Assembly: GCA_018398765.1 (NCBI GenBank)
Contig: JAHBMJ010000300.1
Span: 9,101-50,937, forward strand
DNA from: Chromera velia
Taxonomy: Eukaryota; Sar; Chromeraceae
Direction: 5' to 3'
DNA length: 41,837 nucleotides
The position numbers and the translations under genes are program-made. Under the pieces are notes generated by a model that did no database searches, had not been told where the DNA came from, and was given only the letters and a program-made list of their open reading frames with translations. This document shows, one piece after another, positions 1 to 12,140 of the stretch (its first letter is position 1; every line of letters begins with the position of its first letter).

Positions 1-250
1 GTGGGGTTCGCGACTATCTGCTTTTGCTCCTTACTTGGATCCTCTCATTTGACAGAACCCCATTCTGATGATCTGTCATGCCTTTCTATTTCGGTTGTCT
101 CTGCCATACTTCCCATACTTATGCATTAAATGAGACATCTCTTTCTGCGAGCATGGATCACGCATAGCGACTGATGCTGATCCAGATTTCCTCACATGCT
201 TCGGTTTTCTGCCTCCTTTCCTTCATGCTATCTATTGTATGTACATGCAG

Positions 251-2003
251 GAGCTGGAGATGCTTCGGTTGAAGGTCCAAGACACAAAGGCGAAGGCAGA
301 GGACCTCCAGGGATCTGCCCAGGCAGTGGAGGCAGACAGGCTTGCAAAGTCCAAAGTCCTCGAAGAGAGGGTCAGCCAGTATGTCAGTCAGTTGACTGAC
401 TGACTGATCGGGCAGAAGGCAGGTCTTTGGAGTGGCAGACAGTCTCTTTCAGAGCTCTGCAGTGAACTCCTGAGCCGCATCAGCAGGTTCATTGTGTTGA
501 ATGAGCTCTTCACGTCAGGCAGCAGAGCGCTTCCTCAGACTTGTGTGAGAGGGTCGACAGAGGAAAACAACAGAAAACTTGCCCTCTAGTGTACAAGTGA
601 GATCAATGTCAATAAATCCAGAGAGAAAGAGGGGGAGGAAATTGTGAAGGGTCAATTTGTGTATCCCTCCTCTTTCTTTTTTTCGCTTGTTTCTCTTGCA
701 GCTCCAAGCGCAAAAGAATCTCGAGGAGGTAGCGACAGACCTCGACCAGGAGATCTCGAACGCCAGGAAGGAATTGAACCACTGGAGGGCCCAACTGCGT
801 TTCTTCCAGGACACACTGAAGGACCAAAACAGACAGAAAGAAACGGTCGGTGTGACGTTCTTTCTTTGGCCTTCCTTCGCATCGCTGTTCCTTTCGCCAA
901 CATATTTCAATGCAATCTTTTCAACATTGCTTCGAGCCTTGTTTTGGCCGTTTCCTTATTTTTCTGTTTGTTTTGTCCGTCTTTTTATTTTTCTTTTTTC
1001 TGCGTCGTCCACTGGGCCCGCATGCATTCGAACTTCATTCGCTGTTCATCCACTGTCTTTCCCCCATGTTCTTCCTTATGCACATCAATTCTCCACACTG
1101 TAATTCGAGAGAGTGTTACCTGAATCGCTGAAGAGTTTTCTTTTCTCGTTCTCAATTCCCTTTCCATCCGTTCTTCTTCCTATTTTCTCTGTCGGTTTTC
1201 TGCCTCACTGCCCCTTTTTGTACCTAGACATGCATCGTTTCCGCCCCCCCTCTTTGCACTCCTCCCTCCCTCTCTCTGTCTGTCTGTCTGTTCACATGCA
1301 GATCCAACAATTGGCCGAGGAAATGGACAGACTCGAAGAAGGCCACAAGCAAAGGCTGGACGACATCTGCAGACGCATGGCTGCCCTCATTCACAGAATA
1401 CCAGACAACATGTCACAAAAACAAGAACTCAACAACCTGGCACTCGCCGTGCAACTCGCAGCGAAAAGTGCCCGTGCAAAACAAAGAGTCTCAGGCGGCA
1501 CCGCCCACCCCGTTCCCGCACCTCCTCAGACTGCGCATCCCGAGGTCAACCCTCCTCAAGCGAACCCGGAGCCCCCCTCAGAAAGGCCCTCCACGAGTGA
1601 TGCCCCTCCAGAGAGAGCCCCGTCCCGCACCAACAGCCCCAGGAAGAAAGGACGAGGGAAGGAAGTAGACGACGACGATGATTTGAGAAGTATTCGCAGT
1701 GGGAGGACAGAGGACGGAGGGAAACCCGAAAGGAATCCGAGCAGGGCGACAACGCCGAAGAGAAGTAAACTTTCCTTTGTCGTTCCCAAGGAAGGGGGGG
1801 AGGAGATTTTGCCTCCTGAGAGAAGTGAAGAGCAGAAGATGAGTCTGAAGTCTGCAGAAGACAGGAAGCGCCCAGTCTTCGCAAAACTGCTTGCCAAGTC
1901 GCCCAAGCGGGAGTCCGAAAAGAGAGACACGGTCACCAGCGAGCAGCTGAGCGCTGTGTCGGGGTTGAGGCCCGATTCTCCTTCAAACACGTCGCAACGG
2001 TAA
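251..2003 (+). CDS. Coiled-coil protein, 3' part of a spliced gene (5' end outside the window)
   Basis: Three exons join in one frame: 251-370, 702-845 and 1302-2003, giving 321 codons plus TAA. Each starts after a pyrimidine tract ending in GCAG. Inferred donors are GTCAGC at 371 and GTCGGT at 846. Exon 251 is preceded by an acceptor, so the start lies upstream of the window. The first about 150 residues are rich in E, K, Q, L and R with heptad-like spacing (for example LQAQKNLEEVATDLDQ) and should form a coiled coil. The rest is low-complexity and probably disordered: proline-rich, then S/R/K-rich, with an acidic run DDDDD and basic SP motifs (NSPRKKGRGK, KSPKRESEK) that could be nuclear signals or kinase sites. 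No enzymatic domain is seen and I do not recognise the family. The stop could be replaced by splicing, because AACG|GTAAGG overlaps the TAA. Confidence 0.7.
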
Positions 2004-2579
2004 GGGGGGTGGCAATGGATTTAAATGATAAAAATGAGAGGGGGGGAATTGAGCGTTGGGGCGTTGGAGGTGGATAGGACAGGGGAGCAGGGAGAATTAA
2101 TGGTGAGGGGGGACACATTTGTCACTGCATGAATGAGAAGTCCATCGCAAGTTTGAAGGTTCTATTCATGGTTCTCCTTGTCTCGTTGCACTTTCGACAA
2201 TGAAACTCGTCTCATTCTTCTTTCTCCCTTTGTCTTCTATCGAAACCTCCCTTCTTTCTCTCTTTCCCTCTCACGCACGCTCTGTGGTGAGAGCCATCTC
2301 CGGTTTGCTGTGCAATGCTGTACAAGAAAGGAAGAAAGAAGCATCAGAAGATAAACGAAGGCAGGAAAGAGAGGAGGGAGGGTACAAAAAAGAGTTTCCC
2401 CTTCACTTTCTGAGTCTCTCCTTCGAACCCAAGAAGACAATGAGCATGTAGCGAAACCTGTCAGCGTGAGTGCCTTGACGCAAGTCTGACGCAAGCAGGT
2501 GTCGCCGGGAATCTGCATCTTGCTTCTTTCCTTCCTTTTTCTCGTCATTCTTCCCATCTTGATCGTCAGTTTCAAGTTA

Positions 2580-3420
2580 TATCACAACTGCTCTTTTTAA
2601 CATTTCGTTCATTCGGGCTGTAACATCTCTTCACGCTATATAAATGGATGTACTTATCAATAGTCTTAGTAAACTAAAGGGACTGGAAATACGGATCTGA
2701 TTTTTGCATATTCCTCAGTACATCTAGATTTTTAGCTAAGATCCCGTAAAATTCGCTAAATTTTTAGCCCAAAACCCATAAAATGTACCAAAAGATTGCC
2801 GAAAATCTTATAAAATTTCAGCTACACATATTAAGAGTCTTAATTCCACTGGAATAAATATAATATACTGTATACACAATCTACTAGTAGACTTCAATCT
2901 AAGTGCAGCTCATAGTATACTTTAAATATTAAACTGCGTTATATTTTGATTTTATCAAATGTACTTCAGATAACTTCACTCAGTTAAATTTTGTGAGAAC
3001 TTGACTTTGTACTACTAAAAGTAAACTACTATTTGCTAGCCTAATCGCTAGCTCGTTTGTTTTTCATAATCAGTGCTCTAGGGCACCACTGATCACTAAT
3101 CACTAATCACTAATATACCAAGTAATGTATATGCCACTACTAATTTTATATATTTTTTATGTTGACAGCAGACAGCTTTCCCTAATTTAAATGTCTATTA
3201 TACAGTCTATATACACAAAGTGAAACGCAGGGGTCCTAAACTTTAATGTAAATTTAATGTTTGTGTTTATGACAGCTGAACTCCTATCAGGGGTACCAGA
3301 CACTTCAAACCACTCAGCTGCTATGTTTGAAGCCTAGTTTGAAGGATGTTTTCGGTCCCGCCTTTGAACAATAACCTTCCGATGACCCTTTACTGGATGG
3401 ATGACCAGCTGTAAAGGCGC
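2580..3420. repeat. AT-rich intergenic segment with decayed repeat traces
   Basis: This stretch is much more AT-rich than the flanking genes and I see no coding exon in it. At about 2730-2830 there are several AAAATC/CCCGTAAAATTCGC/TTTTAGCCC-type units. They resemble the unit vocabulary of the foldback element at 19735-20309, so this may be an old copy. The string CTCTAGGGCACCACT at about 3076 recurs at about 11134, inside another AT-rich gap, which suggests a shared dispersed repeat. The interval 2004-2579 just upstream is probably 3' flank of the coiled-coil gene. Confidence 0.4.
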
Positions 3421-3583
3421 GCTCATTTCCAAAGTTGTTCTATGCTCAGATCCCAATCGGCTCTAGATTTCCAATCCCATTCCGACAACCCCCTTCCCCC
3501 CACCCTGATCAAAGTTGCGTGCCGGTCCCACGAGGGTCCGACAAAAATAATCAGGAAGTCATCCCCGAAAAAGCTGAACGAAA

Positions 3584-4358
3584 TTACGACGAGGCAGCAG
3601 CGTTGTCCTTCTCGCCCTCTGCTGCTCCCGCCGTCCCCTCCCCACTGGCATTTCCGTTCTCTGCGAGGGCCTTGGAGGCCGCCTCGGCGGCGCCTGCAGT
3701 CGCGGCCGCCGTGCCCTCCCCCGCCGCTGCAGCAACGGAGGCTCTGCGGCTGCCGGCTGCAGACTGGATCGGATCGTTCATCTGTACGCACAGAGAGAAA
3801 GAAAGGGAAATGCGGTAAGTAAGTGCACTTGGGAGTGTGTGTGTGTGTGTGTGTGTGGGTAAACTTTGTACATAAATGCGCTTGCGTGCGCAACTGCGCT
3901 CGTGCACTTGTGTGTACACTCTCTGCGTTGCTCCTCCCTTCCTCCCTTCCGCGACACCCATGATCGACGCACCTGTTCCTGAACGTATTTTGTGATGAGG
4001 TCCTTGACTCTCTGGTTCTTCGCGAGGTCGATCGGCCTGTGTCTCTCCGCGTCCTCCCTCTCGGCCTCCACGAATTGGCCTGCAGACAGAAACGAAAGGA
4101 AAGCGTTCTCAAACATACCGATAAAAAGAATAAGGGAGGAGCGGGAAAATGAAGTTGGCAGAGTGCCGAAAATAAGAACAGAGGAAAGACAAATTTGAAC
4201 AAACAAAAGGGAAGGAAGCGATCTTCCTTCCAAAAAAGGGAGGGAAGGGAGAACTGGAGTGGAGGGTGTGTGTATGATGAGCCAGACAGTTAAAGAGGGC
4301 TGAATGAGGAGACCGACCTGATTGGAAGAGGAGAAAGTTTATCTGCACACGCACACAC

Positions 4359-4404
<46 letters not shown>

Positions 4405-4463
4405 ACACATACACACACACACACGCACACACACACACACACACGCACACACACACACACGCA

Positions 4464-4503
<40 letters not shown>

Positions 4504-7500
4504 GAGGTTCATCGGTGCACAGGCAAAGTGAGAGAAAAAGGAAATAGCACGTGGTAGAAGCTTGCGAAAGGATGGGAGGAAATGAAGAAGTGCCGTTGGA
4601 GGTATGGATCCCAGGACGCAACGCGTCGTTTTTTTCTTGTCGACATCTTTATTGGCATTCTGATGGAGGATACTTGATTCGCTTTTCGGCCTTTTCATTC
4701 GATGCACGCGTTTCCCCCCCCCCCCATCTCTTTGAGAATCACTCAGAGGGAGGTTGGAACTGCGGAAGATCAGGGATTGAGACAAGAGGAGAAACCCGAA
4801 CTCAAAGAGGAAGAGGGTATGGAGAGGTGAGAAAGTGAACGACATTCTCCTGTCAGCTGCCGAGACAATTGCAGATGGCGCGTCTGTGCTTCAGCTAATC
4901 CGCCTTCAGCTTGTCAGCACGTACATCGAGAAATTGGACAGAAGAAAATATCACGAGCGAAGGGTTAGGTCAGTGACTGACCACAGTTTCTGCCCCCGCA
5001 CGTGCGGCGAGATGGAGAGGAGTAAGTCTGCATACACACGCCATACATGCAACCGAGATGTAAAGGAGATGAATGTCCAAATCAGAACACCCCCAGAGCA
5101 CATCAATTTAAGGAGTTAATCACATTGACGAGATCAAGTCAGAATTAACGGAAGTGGCAGACAGAAAATAAGATCTCCCTCTCTGATTGGAATGCAACGC
5201 GGCCTACCTTCTCACTTTCTCTTCTTCCAGGCCCTTTTCTCTTGAAGAAACGAAACTACATTTGTCTGCGTTTTGCATAACCCATTCATGCACTCTGCAA
5301 CAACCGAACGAAAGAGACCGACCCTGCGATTGTGGTCTTGTTGACGTTCACCTTGTGGTCGTTGACTAGAGAGGTTACGCAGCGTCTCTGATTTCCCATC
5401 GCTGCAAAGTGGAGGGGTGTGCGGCCTGCCGAGGAAGAAACAAAGCGGCAAAGAGGAAAAAGAATGTACAAACCGGCACACACTGGGGACAGAAAGGAGG
5501 GAAGAAGAGAAATTAACTAACGGAAGATTTTCTTTCAGGCTTTGAAATCTGTTTGGAATTGACAGTTTCACCTCAGTTCCTGTCTGTCCATCAGCCTAGC
5601 CAGCCATTAGGCAGAATACGTACATGCCGCGTCTAGCCAATCCCACCAGGAACTGCTTCACACAGAAATCGTTTTCTTCCTTCGTCTCTCTGTAGCTCTA
5701 CCCCATTGGCAGGCAGCTAGAGGAAATGGAAAGAGACTTCAGATTCCAGCAGAAGATGAGATGAGAGACGGACCGAGCTTCGTCTCTGCATCTGCCTCCA
5801 CTCCTCTTCTGATGGCTGTGTTCATCACGTGAACCTCTCCGTGGAAAGCGGCTGCATACATATTCGTGTGTGCACTTTTAGCATGCATGCATCATCAAAA
5901 AAGATTAATCGGTGGGCAGAAACGAGACAAGGGAAGATAATTGAAGAAGTGAAACGACAAAGACTCGCTCACCGCTTCGCCAAAGACTCCAAAAGAGGAC
6001 TCTGTTGAAGCTCTCACCTGTCCAGACCCCTTTAGTGAAAAACGCAAAACGACAAAAATCAGCCCATCGCTTCTGTGTATGGCTCAGTAAGTGGAAAGAC
6101 AAAGTCATGAAACGATGCTGTTCATAGTGCAGTCTTGTTTAGGCTCTCCGCAAAACCCACACGATCGCTTTGAATGAGTTGAGGCACCTTCCTTCGTGGC
6201 AACTGAATCATTCTTTACCATACGTATGTGACAGGTAAGCTCGAGGTGAATCGAATCAGCAAACAAGGGCTCAAGATGGGCTGAGAGGGGCACGCAGAGG
6301 CTCTTTCGGCAAAGAAGACAAAAGAATCCAAAAAAAGAANAAAAAAAACAACAAAATAATAAAAAAGCAGAACCGACCTGCGTGGACAATTGTCTGTAGG
6401 CAGAAAGACAGACAGACAGACAGAGTGGAAAGGAGAGAAAGGAGAAGGAGTCCAATGGCTTTTCAGCTTCAGAACAGACGGCCTCTCTCCAAAGCGCCCT
6501 CCCCAGCAAAATTTCTTTTGGGCAACGCGTACGCATTGTGTCGTCCCCAAACCTCATTGCGTGAGTAAAAAACGAAAGGGAAAAAAAGAAAAAAGGACGA
6601 AGCAAGAGACAGCAAGCAAGCAAGAGAGGGACATTTCTTGTTTTGGCCTTTCGCTACGACTTCATCCATCCATCCATCCCGATTTTTATCCCCTCGATCG
6701 TTTAGTCAATTAATGCATTCGACTGACTCTTCCCCCCGTCTTCCTCCGACTGCCACTCAGTTCAGTGACAGTGTAGACTGCTTTATATGTATGTATGTGT
6801 GTGTGTGTGTATATATATATAAACGAACATCTCCATCCACCTGCCTGATTGCCTGAAGGGAGAAGTGGGCCTACCATTCCGCTGTCCTCGTCCTTCTTGG
6901 ATATGTCGACGTCTTCAAACTCAGACAGGGTCCGCAGCTTCTCCCAGTCGGGGGTCTCCTTTCGCAACTCGGCGTCAAACTGCAAACAGCTAGCGCACAT
7001 TGTCCATCCATCCATTCATCCATCGTTCCTTTGGCCGATCGCTCGTTCTTTTTTGGTGTGAAATCACATTTCAGCCGCATGCAGGTTGGGCTGTCCGTCT
7101 CAGGCTGGGTGCATGCGTGACAACTTGATCAGTTCAAATGCGTGCTCGTGAATTCCAGCAAGTCAATGCGTCACGGATCGAACGAGAGGAAACGACACCT
7201 ACATTCAGGATTGGAGATGGTGAGAGTGGGTAGTTTCTCTGATCAGGTCCCAGTCATCAAGCAATCGATTCGGGCGACAGACATTTAAATACAGATGGAA
7301 ACGAAAAGAGCACATGCAAACCCAAGAGGAGCAGCATACATGTGTGAGTGCAAGAGGCATTGAGAGAGATTTAATCCCGTCCGCGTCTGTCCATCATTCT
7401 CCCACTGCGTGCTGGGAAGGACACGTAGATGTGCATCCTTATACATGGGCAGAAAGGAACAGCAAATTAAAGCGACCAACCTGTTGCTGCAGATTGCGTG

Positions 7501-7528
7501 CCAGCTGATCACTTTTGCCCCCAGACAT
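3584..7528 (-). CDS. Ankyrin-repeat protein, at least eight exons including microexons
   Basis: The gene was rebuilt by phase-matching exons on the minus strand: 7528-7481 (start, [16 protein letters not shown]), 6979-6875, 6391-6376 (16 nt), 5425-5323, 5027-4982, 4342-4318 (25 nt), 4079-3973 and 3781-3584 (TAA). All phases agree and total 648 nt (215 aa). A further 12-nt exon at about 6014-6025 would also keep frame. Ankyrin signatures are clear: [13 protein letters not shown] in exon 5425, [12 protein letters not shown] across the 5425/5027 junction, and a degenerate last repeat [16 protein letters not shown] in exon 4079. The spacing between TPLH motifs is about 34-36 residues. The C-terminus is Ala/Gly-rich and probably disordered. 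Ankyrin repeats bind proteins and no catalytic domain is visible, so the partner is unknown. The microexons are the weakest part of the model. The gene is divergent from the gene at 8092. Confidence 0.7.
4346..4500. repeat. (CA)n microsatellite in an ankyrin-gene intron
   Basis: About 150 bp of interrupted CA repeats lie on the + strand. On the transcribed (minus) strand this is (UG)n directly upstream of the inferred 3' splice site of the 25-nt exon 4342-4318, so it occupies the position of the polypyrimidine tract. ORFs within it are pure Cys-Val or His-Thr repeats and are not genes. Confidence 0.95.
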
Positions 7529-8091
7529 TTTCGCGGCCAGAAGTGATGGGGACTTGAAAGAATAAGGGCAGACAGCCCAACCAGGCCAAGTCTAAGCCAA
7601 TCAAGTGGACGGGTGTTTCTGTTGGAGGTCCCTCTGAATGAAGTTCTGAACAGACTTGTTGATCGTCAGTCTGGTTTTACAAGCATGCGCTTTGTTTATT
7701 GGATCCCCACCTTGCTAACGCGGTCGTTTTTCTCCCTCGCCGGGTTCATTTGAAGACTACCAGCGTTTGTGAAAGGGACATCTCAGCCACCATCTCAAGA
7801 TCTTGTACAGTGTGATGCGGTTGCACATCTCGACTGAACAGTTTTCTCCGTACGCGTGTCGATCTAGCTTATAATTTTCATTCGATGTATATATAGCTGC
7901 GCGCAATGATGCATGCATGGATTTTTCCGCCAATACATTGAATCTTAATTTGTGCTCCGGCATGCCCACGCAAGAGCCTTGCTATACAGGGGCTGCATGG
8001 ATTTTGACGCGGGGTCAGCAGAGGGCCCATGCGGGCCCCCATCGGGCCCCCGTAAAATCTTGACGCACGCACATGCACTCATCGTGAGGAG
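7529..8091. promoter_or_regulatory. Divergent intergenic region between the ankyrin gene and the two-TM gene
   Basis: About 560 bp separate the two inferred start codons, which are transcribed away from each other, so both promoters should lie here. The sequence holds overlapping GCATGC palindromes (GATGCATGCATGG, about 7907-7919) and a GC-rich patch at about 8010-8060. I cannot point to a TATA box or a defined start site. The call rests on gene arrangement only. Confidence 0.4.
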
Positions 8092-10428
8092 ATGGCGTCT
8101 CCATCTCAAGAATTAATTGAGAACGTTCTGTCGAGCGAAGTCTGTCTCACAGGTCTGGATGGTGATGGCCGAAGGAGCAGTCTTTCCAGAGTAGCCGGAG
8201 GAGAGCACGCGATGATGTGGAGGTCTCTATTTGCTTTGTCTCAACTGGTCGCGCTCCCGTCTCTGGGGCAAGCGAAGGGGCAGAAGGCATTCCAATGCCT
8301 CAGAGCGCGAATTAGGGGGGATTGGAAGCACTGTCGTCATGATCGAAACATTCGCATTCTCAACACTGAGACGGGCTCTGATGAAATCACTGGGAGGATT
8401 GGCCTTGGTTCAGTCGTCGATGGTGGCAAGAGCAAGAGGAGGGGAGAGGGATCCACCAATCTGTTCTTTCAGAAGGACGGGAGACGGTCGGAGAGTATGG
8501 ACTTCTTCTCTCCCATCGGAAGGTCAAACGGCCACTCGATCAAGTAAGCGGCAAGCTGCTGCCCACGTTTGAAGGACTTTTGTGCTGCTATTCTGACCCA
8601 GTCTCGCCGGCTTCTATGCGGAGACGGCAGTTGTGTTCGTTTGTTCAACGGCGTCTCGTCTCTCCAAATATGCAGGAATGAGCTGGACATGCTGACCGAG
8701 AGGGCAGATCCTCAAACACACCTCCACAGCAAGATGAGAAGGAGGTCAAAGACTGTTCTGGCAGCGTCAGTTTGACCTGTGGAGACAGACAGAAGAACGG
8801 GGGAGACGGGATAATAGCTGAGAGGGGGAGAGTGTTGGTGAAAGAGCGCTCAAGTAGTTTGAACAGAAGCGATGCGAATTGCGTGCCTGGGAGGGATCGA
8901 ATGGGCAGGAAACCTCAGAGGCCAAACAGGACACAGAGGGTCGACAGATGCCCCGAGGCAGGCGTGAGACTAGACTGCTTTCTCCTTCCTTCGTTACGGA
9001 TAACCATCCACCCACCGACAGAGACATCTTGGGCTTCGGTCAAGCTTGGGATTGCCTCGTTCATTTTTGTGCTTCTCTTACTTGCTTGCCGTCCCACGAA
9101 GCATGTCGGAATACACAATCATTTGCTCTGACGTGCGTGCGTGCAGGGAAGAGGGCGCAGAGTCGAAGGAAACCCCCAAATCGCCATCTGGGTCGGTGGG
9201 TGGGTGTTTCCGCGTATTCTTTCTTTTCTGATGATTAAGCGTCCTTTGTTCTCCTTCTTTCTTCTTCAACCGTGTGTGCCCTCTCCGTGTCTCCTTCCCG
9301 CATGAGGGAGGGAGCAAGGCGATAACTTTGAGTATGCTGAGTATATTTACTCTCCGCCGTGTTTCTTTTGTGTGTGTGTTCCTGAGTGCAGACTCCCTGG
9401 CGAGATGGACGAGGAATCAATGACACCAAAGGAAAGGGCAATCTTCGAGGCTGCGAAAGAGTGAGTGAGTGAGTCTCTGAGGCAGGCAACCAGGGTGGGC
9501 AGGCAGCTGGTCTCTCTCTCAGTCACTCCTTCTCTCAAACAAACCCCTCTTCTCTTCTTCTCTCCCAACACAGACAGACAAATGTAGAGCGAGACGCAGA
9601 TAGTCAGGCAGGCAGGGAGGCCGGGGGCCAAGGAGGCAGGCAGACCGTCAGACTGACAGGCAGGGAGAAAAAACAACAGACAGAGGTGAACGAGGGCAGC
9701 ACACGCCTTCACAAGCAAGACAGACTGATAGACAAATACAAGAAAGCAACTAAAGCCAGACAGATAGACAGACAGACGGACGGACGGACATACAGACGGG
9801 CAGAATCGAAAGGCAATCAGAAGAAAAGGCGGACGGACTGTCTTAGAGATAGGCAGACAGACTGACGGTCTGCTTTGTCCCTGTTTTTCTCGAGCCGTTT
9901 TCTTCCGCTCAACCCACCGTCTCTGTCTCCTTCACTCCCGGTCTCCCTCCTTCTCTCTTGCTCTGCAGAGCTGCTGTTGCGGAATTTCAAACTTTGAAAA
10001 GCCAGAGTGAGAGGACAGGAACTAAACTCAAGGTGCCAGACTACTCGAGAGACTTTGTGGACAGTAGCAATCGAAACTTGAAGGATGCCTTTTTCGGGGG
10101 AGAGACCGAGGGCGGATTTGATGAGTACTTCTGGAGGGGTGTTCGGCGATGGTCATTTTTCTTCATGTTTTGGTCTCTCATGCTCAACATGTGCTGGCAG
10201 AACCGCCTCTGTCCGAGGTACCGAGACGTGTTCGTGTACACCCTTTTGCCTGCTGTCATATTCTTCATCGGCTTCTCCTGGTATATGGAAAACTTTGGAC
10301 CGCAAGAGAAACGACGAGGCGATCGCCCCCTTTTCGATATTCCGATATTTGGAATCGGATCGGAATACTACGAGGGACTTGACGCCCCTCCCAGAGATGC
10401 GTTTGAACGCAAAGCCTGGGGAAAGTAG
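8092..10428 (+). CDS. Hypothetical protein with two C-terminal membrane segments (four exons)
   Basis: Exons 8092-8543, 8676-8765, 9392-9460 and 9969-10428 share phase 2 at every junction and give 356 aa ending in TAG. Donors are GTAAGC, GTCAGT and GTGAGT; acceptors are GCAG. The start at 8092 has a good context (GAGATGG). A later in-frame ATG at 8211 would begin a hydrophobic, signal-like N-terminus (MMWRSLFALSQLVALPSLG), so the true start is uncertain. The first about 150 residues score less clearly as coding than the rest. The last exon has two hydrophobic stretches, FFFMFWSLMLNMCW and VFVYTLLPAVIFFIGFSW, separated by a short charged loop, then a polar tail ending ERKAWGK. I do not recognise the family. 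A small subunit of an organelle membrane complex is one possibility, but nothing here proves it. Confidence 0.6.
9560..9865. repeat. Degenerate (CAGA)n/(CAGG)n tract in an intron
   Basis: Many interspersed CAGACAGA, CAGGCAGG and GACGGACGG units lie inside the third intron of the two-TM gene. It is simple-sequence DNA with no coding signal. Confidence 0.8.
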
Positions 10429-11797
10429 ACTGCATTCAAGCCTAGGTTCAATTAAGCGGTCAGCATCTCCGTCCAGCTGCAGCGCGGCGTCCTTCTTGAA
10501 AACGCACTTATTTGATGTTGAAGTGGTTGGTGCTAGTGTTGGTATGATAGCACTGAGGCGCTGCTTAGCGCTTAAAGAGAGTTTACCTTTATTAAAACAA
10601 CTGTAAGTCCGGAAAACTGAATCAACTCTAAGTTTTGTTTTGTTTTTTGGTTCGGTACATATTTTTTCAGCATTTTTTGGTGGTGGCTCACGGTGACGCC
10701 GCTCACCGGCTTTAACCGCCTCAATTCAATTTCATTCAATTTAATTTACATTAGTAGTTACGTTACATCATCATCATCACCATCACAAGTAAAAATTTAT
10801 AAGGCTATAGGCCCTACTACACCGTATAGACTCCTAATATAGTATAGTATAGTATGTGCACAAAGTTAAAGTGTCCTTTCCTCCAGGGGGGGAATCATCA
10901 TGAATCATCCTGTGTCACCGGATCGATCAATTTTTGGAGTAGTCCCTTCTGAGCAGCCATCTTTCTGAGCAGCCTATAAATCATAGCACTGCATGCAAAG
11001 CGCGGACATATTGTTATTTATTAGTGGCCTGGGAAACCAAGCGGGCCACAGGGTGTGGTCTAAGCCTCAGCGATGAGGTACACCCCCCTGCCATTTGCGG
11101 AGGTGACCTCTATAATACAAAACGGCGACAGTACTCTAGGGCACCACTAAATTACTTATCACTTATCACCGTGACTACTTATCACTTTCATAATTATACT
11201 TAGTAGGCCCACAATTGAATTGATAACTGCTACTTCTACTCGTTTCTACTTGAGCTCAGTGAACTGTAACTTAAGGCTCAAACCTGATGACAAGCTAATA
11301 TGAAAAACTAACTGTTTCTAACTGTTATTGAGTCAAAATTAAGTCTCGATTCGTTAATGATAGGTTCGGGTAGGTTTAAGAACATTTACTGCTTACACAA
11401 ATCTTACTAGATCTTGCTGAAGAAATAGTGAGTATTTGAATTTTCAGAATAAAAAGATCTGACCTCCCTAAACCTAGATACTACTTGAAAGTTGAAGCCA
11501 CACTTTTGGATAAGCTTAAAAGTCCGTGCCGCAAGCACAGATCTTTGAAGGTCTCTTGAAAGCTAAAACCATATATCTGGACGGTGTCTTGACCGTTTAT
11601 GCCACATGCATGGACGGTCTCTTCAAAAAGAGTGCCGTACATATAAATGATCTTGATTATATTTTTTTAAGTGGTCTTTAGGTTCAGGGAGGTAAAGATC
11701 TTACTAAAAGTAACTATAAGAGTTACAAAGAGTACTACGGCTAAGTAAGTGCGGCTAAGTACAGTCGCGACGTCTTTAAACGTCTTTTAGAGGCTAC
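10429..11797. other. AT-rich intergenic region without genes; holds a small inverted repeat
   Basis: I see no coding exon. At 11457-11702 the ends are inverted copies: GATCTGACCTCCCTAAACCTA on the left (shown here as 20+1 bases) pairs with TAGGTTCAGGGAGGTAAAGATC on the right (split TAGGTTCAGGG / AGGTAAAGATC). This suggests a short foldback or MITE-like element of about 245 bp. The inside carries near-repeats of GGACGGTCTCTT. A CATCATCATCATCACCATCA run lies near 10770. Confidence 0.4.
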
Positions 11798-11802
11798 ATG
11801 GG

Positions 11803-12115
11803 TGTAGCATAGTGGCTAGCTATACGTTAGCAGACGAGGGCTCATCGAGACAGAGACAGTTAGTCAGATGGAAGGTCTGTCATACTAGGTATTTGTTGTT
11901 ATTCACTCGTTCATTCTGTTTCTGTCAGTCTGACTCTCATGCGACAGAAATACGACTGTTGATTCATATGGCTAAATCGTATGCAATGACGCGCGTGCTT
12001 ACTTCGATCGCGGCCCCGGAACGACGTGTACACACATGGACCGGTTCCATCACAATCGACACGCAAAGGCAGGACGCTCGCTGACGCTCGCACCACGACG
12101 GGCATACACGTCACA
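11803..12115 (-). repeat. 3' LTR of the gag-only element
   Basis: Direct repeat partner of 14194-14504. By eye the two copies differ at about 25 sites, all transitions, plus one 2-base indel. Confidence 0.88.
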
Positions 12116-12140
12116 CATGCCCCTCCCCAGAATGATTGTC
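12116..12140 (-). other. Polypurine tract of the gag-only element
   Basis: On the minus strand CTGGGGAGGGGCATG directly precedes the 3' LTR (TGTGACG...). This is the expected plus-strand primer position for an LTR retrotransposon. Confidence 0.6.

Noticed and set aside
4290-4531. ORFs made of Cys-Val or His-Thr
   Set aside because: Pure translations of (CA)n/(GT)n microsatellite. The same applies to ORFs at 26063-26674 and 40086-40461.
4835-5119. Plus-strand ORF beginning [17 protein letters not shown]
   Set aside because: It overlaps the minus-strand ankyrin exon 5027-4982 on the other strand and has no supporting splice sites or family similarity.
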